Assembly (NCBI RefSeq): GCF_019295435.1 | Contig: NZ_WEKL01000004.1 | Coordinates: 13,272-52,632 of the forward strand | DNA from: Aquimarina litoralis | GTDB taxonomy: Bacteria > Bacteroidota > Bacteroidia > Flavobacteriales > Flavobacteriaceae | DNA length: 39,361 nt | Reading direction: 5' to 3' | Shown: positions 34,193-39,361 of the stretch, in pieces | How positions within the stretch are numbered: the stretch's first letter is position 1 | How the letters are laid out: each line of letters begins with the position of its first letter | Program-made: the position numbers and the translations under genes | The notes under the pieces: generated by a model | Told to the model about the DNA's origin: nothing | Databases searched by the model: none | The model's input: the letters and a program-made list of their open reading frames with translations, nothing else

Positions 34193-36472
34193 TTGAAAAA
34201 CATACTTGTACCGCTTCTTATTCTATTTACTGGTTTCCTTCAAGCTCAATTTAACATTTCAGGTATAATTAGAGATGAAACATCACTAACTCCAATTAGT
34301 AATACTACAATTTTGGATCTAAAAACAGGAGAAACTTTTAGATCTGATGACCAAGGTAAATTCGATATAACTTGTCATAGAATTATCGAATTCTCACATG
34401 CTGGTTATAAGAATAAACAAATTACAATTACCAAAAATGAAATAATTACAGTACTGCTTTCTTCTGAAATCAATCAATTACAAGAGGTACTTATTAATAG
34501 TCTCTCCATCCCTACAGAGCAAAGAGCTGCAACAGATGCTGTAGCTATTATAACTAAACAAAACATTAATCGAGCTAATACAATTGAACTACATCCTGTA
34601 CTTAACAAAGTGCCTGGAGTATTCATGCAACATGCAACCTTAAATACAAATAGAATTACAATTAGAGGAATTGGTGCCAGAAATCTATTTGGTACTGCTA
34701 ATATTAGAACCTATTTTGGTGATATTCCATTAACTGACGGTAATGGAGAATCATCTATCGAAGATTTAGAGTTAGGAGCTATTTCTAGAATCGATATTCA
34801 TAAAGGTCCGTCATCCAGTAGTTATGGAGTGGGATTGGGAGGTACCATTTTATTGCGTCCCGATTTTTCTTTAAATTCTCCTTTAGAATCCTCTATTTCT
34901 TCTTCAGTAGGAAGTTATGGATTAATAAGGAATGTGGCCAAAGTTAAATTTGGCGGAAAAACTACTAATACTAATATTATATATAGTAACAATAATTCCG
35001 ATGGATATCGTGATAACAATACTTATAACCGGAATACGCTAACAGTTACATCAACATTACAAGCAGGAAAAAATAATAGCTTTTCTCTAATTGCAAGTTA
35101 TATTGATTTAAAAGCAGGTATCCCAAGCTCATTGAATCAAGAAGATTTTAACAATACCCCAAGACAAGCAGCCTTTACATGGGGAAGATCAGAAGCTTTT
35201 GAAGATGTTGCTTATGGAATTTTTGGAGCAACATGGACACATGATTACAATAACTCTATTTCTCATCACACGAGTATTTTCACTTCGTTTAGGAACAATT
35301 TTGAACCAAGACCTTTTAATATATTAAAGGAAAGATCAAATACATTTGGGCTTCGAACACGAATTATAGGTAATTCTGACATTGCTAACAAACAATGGAA
35401 CTGGAACATTGGTGGTGAGTTATTTTTGGATTATTACAATAGTAAAACATTTGATAACCTATACGAAGACTTTCCAGTTGGTACAGGTAGTGTATTCGGA
35501 GAGCAACTTTCAGACCTAGATGAAAGAAGAAATTATTACAATCTATTTATAGAATCTAATCTTCAACTAACGAATCGACTAAAAATCAATCTTGGTGTTC
35601 ATTTAAATCAAACCTTTTTCGATATAGATGACAATTTTTTACAAAATGGAGATAGTTCGGGAAAATTTGATTTCGATCCCATTATATCACCAAAATTGGG
35701 AGCCAACTATACTTTAAATAATAGCTTCATTCTTTTTGGAAATATTGCTCATGGATTTTCTACACCTACAAGTGCTGAAACCCTATTACCAGATGGTGAC
35801 TTTAATCCCGATATAAAACCAGAAGTAGGTTGGAATTATGAAATAGGAACTCGTTACCAATTGCTAAATAACAAATTATATGGATCATTTTCAATCTATT
35901 CGTTGCGTGTTAAAGACTTATTAGTTTCCAGAAGAACAGAAGAAGATAATTTCTTTGCTATTAATGCTGGTAGAACAGAACATAACGGAATAGAAGGAAT
36001 ACTGAATTATCAATTACTTACATCAGAAAACAAACAGCTGCTTCTAATACTAAATGGAACACTAAATGACTACAAATTCGATGATTTTGTAGATCTCGAT
36101 AATGATTTTTCAGGAAATGATCTAACCGGAGTACCATCACATATAATTAATGTAGGGCTAGATTACGTAACTCAAAAAGGACTGTACGGAAACCTTAATT
36201 TCCAACAAGTAGGCACCATGCCAGCAAATGATGATAATACCGTCTATAGCGATAGCTACGAATTACTTCATGGCAAAATTGGATATAGAAATGAGATTGG
36301 TGCTCATATAGTTTACGATATCTTTTTAGGAGCTAATAATATATTTGATACTAATTACATTGCTCAATTACAAATCAATGCCCGTGGATTTGGAGGTACT
36401 GCTCCGAGATATTTTTATCCAGGATTACCATTTAATATGTATGGTGGCATTAACATAAAATATAGATTATAG
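34193..36472 (+). CDS. TonB-dependent outer-membrane receptor
   Basis: This 759-residue protein uses a TTG start: TTG at 34193 is followed directly by a good signal peptide (KNILVPLLILFTGFLQAQ), and no nearby ATG keeps it. A carboxypeptidase-regulatory-like domain (about 20-95) precedes the plug (about 100-220, with VPGVFMQHATLNTNRITIRG and IDIHKGPSSSSYG). The 22-strand-type barrel then runs to the C-terminus, which ends in an aromatic/Arg-Leu strand (NIKYRL). It is not part of a SusC/SusD pair because no SusD follows. The next two genes are a sugar dehydrogenase and a cytochrome c, so the cargo could be a sugar, a cofactor such as PQQ, or a metal. Confidence 0.92.
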   Translation: MKNILVPLLILFTGFLQAQFNISGIIRDETSLTPISNTTILDLKTGETFRSDDQGKFDITCHRIIEFSHAGYKNKQITITKNEIITVLLSSEINQLQEVLINSLSIPTEQRAATDAVAIITKQNINRANTIELHPVLNKVPGVFMQHATLNTNRITIRGIGARNLFGTANIRTYFGDIPLTDGNGESSIEDLELGAISRIDIHKGPSSSSYGVGLGGTILLRPDFSLNSPLESSISSSVGSYGLIRNVAKVKFGGKTTNTNIIYSNNNSDGYRDNNTYNRNTLTVTSTLQAGKNNSFSLIASYIDLKAGIPSSLNQEDFNNTPRQAAFTWGRSEAFEDVAYGIFGATWTHDYNNSISHHTSIFTSFRNNFEPRPFNILKERSNTFGLRTRIIGNSDIANKQWNWNIGGELFLDYYNSKTFDNLYEDFPVGTGSVFGEQLSDLDERRNYYNLFIESNLQLTNRLKINLGVHLNQTFFDIDDNFLQNGDSSGKFDFDPIISPKLGANYTLNNSFILFGNIAHGFSTPTSAETLLPDGDFNPDIKPEVGWNYEIGTRYQLLNNKLYGSFSIYSLRVKDLLVSRRTEEDNFFAINAGRTEHNGIEGILNYQLLTSENKQLLLILNGTLNDYKFDDFVDLDNDFSGNDLTGVPSHIINVGLDYVTQKGLYGNLNFQQVGTMPANDDNTVYSDSYELLHGKIGYRNEIGAHIVYDIFLGANNIFDTNYIAQLQINARGFGGTAPRYFYPGLPFNMYGGINIKYRL

Positions 36473-36517
36473 CAAAAAATTATTTGTACTTTTCTAATGT
36501 AAACGCAACTCATTCTA

Positions 36518-37636
36518 ATGAAACATTTTCTTTTATTTAAAACAGTAATATTATCGGCTCTTCTCTCCTGCGCTCAGGAAAAGAAAAACGATATTCCAAT
36601 TGATTCTGATCCTAAAAATTATACTACCGAAGTTGTGGTTCCTGACTTACAAATTCCTTGGGGTATGGTTTGGTTACCAGATGGTAGCATGCTAATTACA
36701 GAAAAAAAAGGTGAGCTAATTCATTATAAAGATGGGGTAAAAACAAATGTTGAAAATGTACCCGCAGTATATAATCGAAACCAAGGAGGATTATTGGATA
36801 TAGAATTACATCCTAAATACAGTGAAAACGGATGGTTGTACATCACATATTCCTCAAAAGAAGGATCGGAAAAAGGTGGTCATACAGCACTAATTAGGGC
36901 TCAACTGAAAAATAACCAATTGACCTCTATAGAACCTTTATATAAAGGATCTCCCAATACCACACGAGGACATCATTTTGGTTCCAGAATAGAGTTCGAT
37001 AATGATGGTTATGTTTACTTTAGTATTGGAGATAGAGGAAATCGAGATGGGAATCCTCAGGATATCACTAAAGATGGTGGAAAAATCTACAGACTACAAG
37101 ATGACGGAAGTATTCCGAAAGACAATCCTTTTATAAATGACACTTCATCAAAAAAAGCAATATTTTCTTATGGACATAGAAATCCTCAGGGAATGGCAAT
37201 TCATCCTTCTACAGGAAAAATATGGGTACACGAACATGGACCTCGCGGAGGTGATGAAATCAATATCATTAAAAAAGGTATTAATTACGGATGGCCAGTC
37301 ATTACCTACGGGATTAACTATAGTGGTTCTTCTATTACAGATATGACACATAAAGAAGGTATGGAACAACCCATATATTATTGGGTTCCATCCATTGCAC
37401 CAAGCGGTATGGATTTTGTAACAAGTGATAAATATCCAGATTGGAAAAATGATCTATTAGTTGGATCCCTTAAATTTCAGTACTTAGAACTTGTTGAATT
37501 AGATAATAATAAAGTAATCGGAAGAAAAAAAATAGTAGATGGTATCGGCCGTGTTCGAAATGTACGCCAAGGTCCTGATGGTTATATATATGTGGCTGTA
37601 GAAAACAAAGGAATCATAAAAATTATACCTAATTAA
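36518..37636 (+). CDS. Glucose/sorbosone dehydrogenase-family lipoprotein (PQQ-type)
   Basis: This 372-residue protein has a lipoprotein signal (FKTVILSALLSCAQ, Cys about 18). A six-bladed propeller of the soluble aldose sugar dehydrogenase (Asd/GSDH) family follows: IPWGMVWLPDGSMLITEKKG, GLLDIELHPKY, SIGDRGNRDGNPQD, YGHRNPQGMAIHP and HEHGPRGGDEINI...NYGWP. These carry the expected His, Arg, Asp and calcium/PQQ-binding residues. Family members oxidise sugars in the periplasm, passing electrons to a cytochrome or quinone. It lies 45 bases after the TonB receptor and 29 before the cytochrome c gene, supporting that electron route. Substrate is not known, and some homologues have no shown activity. 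Confidence 0.9.
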   Translation: MKHFLLFKTVILSALLSCAQEKKNDIPIDSDPKNYTTEVVVPDLQIPWGMVWLPDGSMLITEKKGELIHYKDGVKTNVENVPAVYNRNQGGLLDIELHPKYSENGWLYITYSSKEGSEKGGHTALIRAQLKNNQLTSIEPLYKGSPNTTRGHHFGSRIEFDNDGYVYFSIGDRGNRDGNPQDITKDGGKIYRLQDDGSIPKDNPFINDTSSKKAIFSYGHRNPQGMAIHPSTGKIWVHEHGPRGGDEINIIKKGINYGWPVITYGINYSGSSITDMTHKEGMEQPIYYWVPSIAPSGMDFVTSDKYPDWKNDLLVGSLKFQYLELVELDNNKVIGRKKIVDGIGRVRNVRQGPDGYIYVAVENKGIIKIIPN

Positions 37637-37665
37637 TCTAATTTTATAAGATATATATTAGTAAA

Positions 37666-38124
37666 ATGAAAAAACGAATCAAACAAATCATAATTCTAGA
37701 AATAATCGCATTGGTATGTTGCATCTCAATTTTTGCAAAACAACATAGAAATACTGGAAACTATGATTTAATTATAGCTGATCAAGAAACAGATCTTTCA
37801 AAGAGTATTACTAGAGGTGAAGAAATTTATACCGACTTCTGCATGCAATGCCATCTTCCTGATGGAAAAGGTACTCCAAAAGTATTTCCACCTCTTGCGG
37901 GATCTGATTGGTTAATAAACAAAAGGACAGAGAGCATCCATTCTATAAAATATGGTTTAAATGGACCTATTAAAGTAAATGGTGAGTCCTATAATAGTGC
38001 CATGACATCCTTAGGATTAGAAGATGAAGAAATTGCTGATGTAATGAACTATATCATGAATAGCTGGGGAAACAAACAGAATAAAATGGTTACCGTACAG
38101 GAAGTTGCAGCTATCAAAAAATAA
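37666..38124 (+). CDS. Cytochrome c, probable acceptor of the sugar dehydrogenase
   Basis: This 152-residue class I cytochrome c has an N-terminal signal/anchor (about 8-24). A single heme site C59-M-Q-C62-H63 follows, with GKGTPKVFPPLAGSDWL and a likely axial Met112 in YNSAMTSLG. It is periplasmic or membrane-tethered. The gene follows the dehydrogenase by 29 bases and is the last of the three-gene unit, ended by the hairpin at 38124. Carrying electrons from the dehydrogenase to the respiratory chain is the natural inference. Confidence 0.92.
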   Translation: MKKRIKQIIILEIIALVCCISIFAKQHRNTGNYDLIIADQETDLSKSITRGEEIYTDFCMQCHLPDGKGTPKVFPPLAGSDWLINKRTESIHSIKYGLNGPIKVNGESYNSAMTSLGLEDEEIADVMNYIMNSWGNKQNKMVTVQEVAAIKK

Positions 38125-38152
38125 TCCGAAATTATTTATTCGGATCCTTTTC
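38124..38152 (+). terminator. Terminator after the cytochrome c gene
   Basis: ATCCGAA (38124-38130) pairs with TTCGGAT (38139-38145) around an 8-base AT loop, followed by CCTTTTCTT. The hairpin begins at the last base of the stop codon. Confidence 0.7.
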
Positions 38153-38200
38153 TTCTATTTCAATATAAAAAGATAACAAACTTAATTAAGTTAACGTTAC

Positions 38201-38208
38201 TATCTTTG
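38201..38208 (+). promoter_or_regulatory. Candidate -7 element
   Basis: TATCTTTG is an exact match to the Bacteroidota consensus TAnnTTTG. It lies 122 bases before the ATG at 38330, so a leader would be long. An inverted repeat ATAAAAGC/GCTTTTAT (38215-38240) follows just downstream. A -33 element is not clear. Confidence 0.45.
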
Positions 38209-38329
38209 TAATATATAAAAGCATTAAATTAAGCTTTTATACATTGAAATGATGAATCACTAAATAAGATTGATAACAAATATTACTTTAGATATTCATC
38301 TCTGAAAGAAAATGATTAAAAAAGATTAG

Positions 38330-39082
38330 ATGAGACCTTCTTTATTTTTTATAATACTTTTTATAAGCATGACCGCTTATAATCAGGATTTAGAAGATCT
38401 TTCTCCAAATCGATATCGGTTTAAATACAAATCACAAGTATTTAAAGGAACTCGTTTACAAATCACAGAACAACTTCGAACTATTAAAAATGGCCCCAAA
38501 TTCTCAGGAATACCTGAAGAAATACAAACAGGGCTTAACGAACTTTTTAAAGAAGCTAAAAGTCAAGCATTTCCAAGAGTGTATAAAAAAAAGGCTATCA
38601 TATTTCTTGATGCCTTATATGACTATGAAGAGTTCGTTATCATGTATAACGGAGCTCTGTATGATGTAGCCGAAAAACTTAAAAGAGATATGAAACGAAT
38701 TGACTTTAAACTAGAAAGGCAATTCATCAAAGCTAAAACCTCAGTAGATAAAGTCAAAAAAGCAGACGCTGATAATACGGAAGAAATAGAATATCTAAGT
38801 GGTGAACGTCAAAAAAGTCTCATCAGATTAGCCTGCCACAGATGGATGAAAGAAAAATTTGATGCTTATAAAGGAATTAATGTGGTAGAGAATCCCGATG
38901 ATCTCATCACAGAATTTAAGAAAACAGAAGCTGGATATATATTTTCTATTTTTAGAAAAAAAAGTGTAGATGAAATCAAAAGATATTTAGAAAGTGAAAT
39001 AATTGATTTCTATTATCAAAAGGCTATTTTAGAAATCAACACAGAAGAATTAAATCTTCAATATGTAAATAAATACAACTAA
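38330..39082 (+). CDS. Secreted protein of unknown function
   Basis: This 250-residue protein has a signal peptide (about 1-18, SLFFIILFISMTAYNQ). The mature part is lysine- and glutamate-rich and mostly helical; it includes FDAYKGINVVENPDDLITEF and a tail ending in LQYVNKYN. I do not recognise a domain. It is followed after 44 bases by anmK, with no terminator between, so the two may be co-transcribed. It may be a periplasmic or envelope protein. Confidence 0.75.
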   Translation: MRPSLFFIILFISMTAYNQDLEDLSPNRYRFKYKSQVFKGTRLQITEQLRTIKNGPKFSGIPEEIQTGLNELFKEAKSQAFPRVYKKKAIIFLDALYDYEEFVIMYNGALYDVAEKLKRDMKRIDFKLERQFIKAKTSVDKVKKADADNTEEIEYLSGERQKSLIRLACHRWMKEKFDAYKGINVVENPDDLITEFKKTEAGYIFSIFRKKSVDEIKRYLESEIIDFYYQKAILEINTEELNLQYVNKYN

Positions 39083-39126
39083 GTAAAATAAAATATTACC
39101 ATAAATATTCTATTTTGCATTCTTAA

Positions 39127-39361
39127 ATGTCTTCGATTCCTAAAAAATATAAAGTAATTGGGTTAATGTCTGGAACCTCATTAGATGGTCTTGATATAGC
39201 ATATTGCCATTTCAAACTAGATAAAAATGGATGGACTTTTTCTATTGAAAAAACTTTGGATATCTCTTATACTAAAGAACTAAAACAAAAACTTAAAAAC
39301 TCAATAAATTTAAATCCCGTAGAACTTTTAGCTTTTCATAATGAATATGGTACTTGGTTAG
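39127..39361 (+). CDS. anmK: Anhydro-N-acetylmuramic acid kinase (5' part, cut by window end)
   Basis: The first 78 residues are present. The N-terminus KYKVIGLMSGTSLDGLDIAY is the diagnostic ATP-binding segment of AnmK, which phosphorylates 1,6-anhydro-MurNAc recovered from peptidoglycan so that it can be recycled. The frame is open to the last base of the window with no stop, so truncation is due to the window only. The ATG at 39127 gives the usual short lead-in. Confidence 0.93.
   Translation, partial: MSSIPKKYKVIGLMSGTSLDGLDIAYCHFKLDKNGWTFSIEKTLDISYTKELKQKLKNSINLNPVELLAFHNEYGTWL

Overview
The window is AT-rich, single-chromosome-style DNA from a member of the Flavobacteriaceae (Bacteroidota). 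The evidence is a type IX secretion (T9SS) C-terminal tail, a TonB receptor with a carboxypeptidase-regulatory-like N-domain, absence of Shine-Dalgarno sequences, TAnnTTTG-like -7 elements, GG-leader peptides of the Bacteroidota type, and TIGR02436-type four-helix proteins. Aquimarina or a close relative is a guess from general gene style and is not proven.

Region 1 (1-6693, + strand) is the accessory part and the most interesting. Two short paralogous precursors carry near-identical double-glycine leaders and four-cysteine cores with conserved spacing (C-x4-C-x11-C-x17/19-C). Each lies behind a duplicated promoter region containing an ACTACAACGTTGTAGT-type palindrome. The second precursor is followed after 19 nt by a GT-A-like glycosyltransferase (DxD and NAG motifs). 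A C39-peptidase ABC transporter and an HlyD-type adaptor follow. Together they look like a complete make-modify-cleave-export locus for a ribosomally made peptide, possibly glycocin-like. A small four-helix-bundle gene with inverted-repeat flanks sits between transporter and adaptor.

Region 2 (6696-13115, - strand) holds three tandem paralogous TPR-sensor histidine kinases. They converge on the export operon with 2 nt between stop codons, and no response regulator is visible.

Region 3 (13139-22418 and up to 23731, - strand) carries a DUF885 lipoprotein peptidase-like protein, a CocE/NonD lipoprotein hydrolase, a lipoprotein with two lamin-tail-like and two spondin-like domains, a Crp/Fnr regulator, a DsbD-type thiol reductase and tilS.

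Region 4 (23949-33397) has a sigma-factor-like protein on the + strand. On the - strand it has aminodeoxychorismate synthase component I (pabB-like), an NAD(P)H-dependent FMN reductase, a secreted unknown, a 1323-residue T9SS cargo protein, a family 2 glycosyltransferase and tRNA-Pro(UGG).

Region 5 (33467-39361) has a secreted unknown on the - strand. On the + strand a TonB receptor (TTG start), a glucose/sorbosone dehydrogenase lipoprotein and a cytochrome c form an uptake-plus-periplasmic-oxidation operon. A secreted unknown and the 5' end of anmK follow.

No transposase, integrase, CRISPR array or rRNA was seen.
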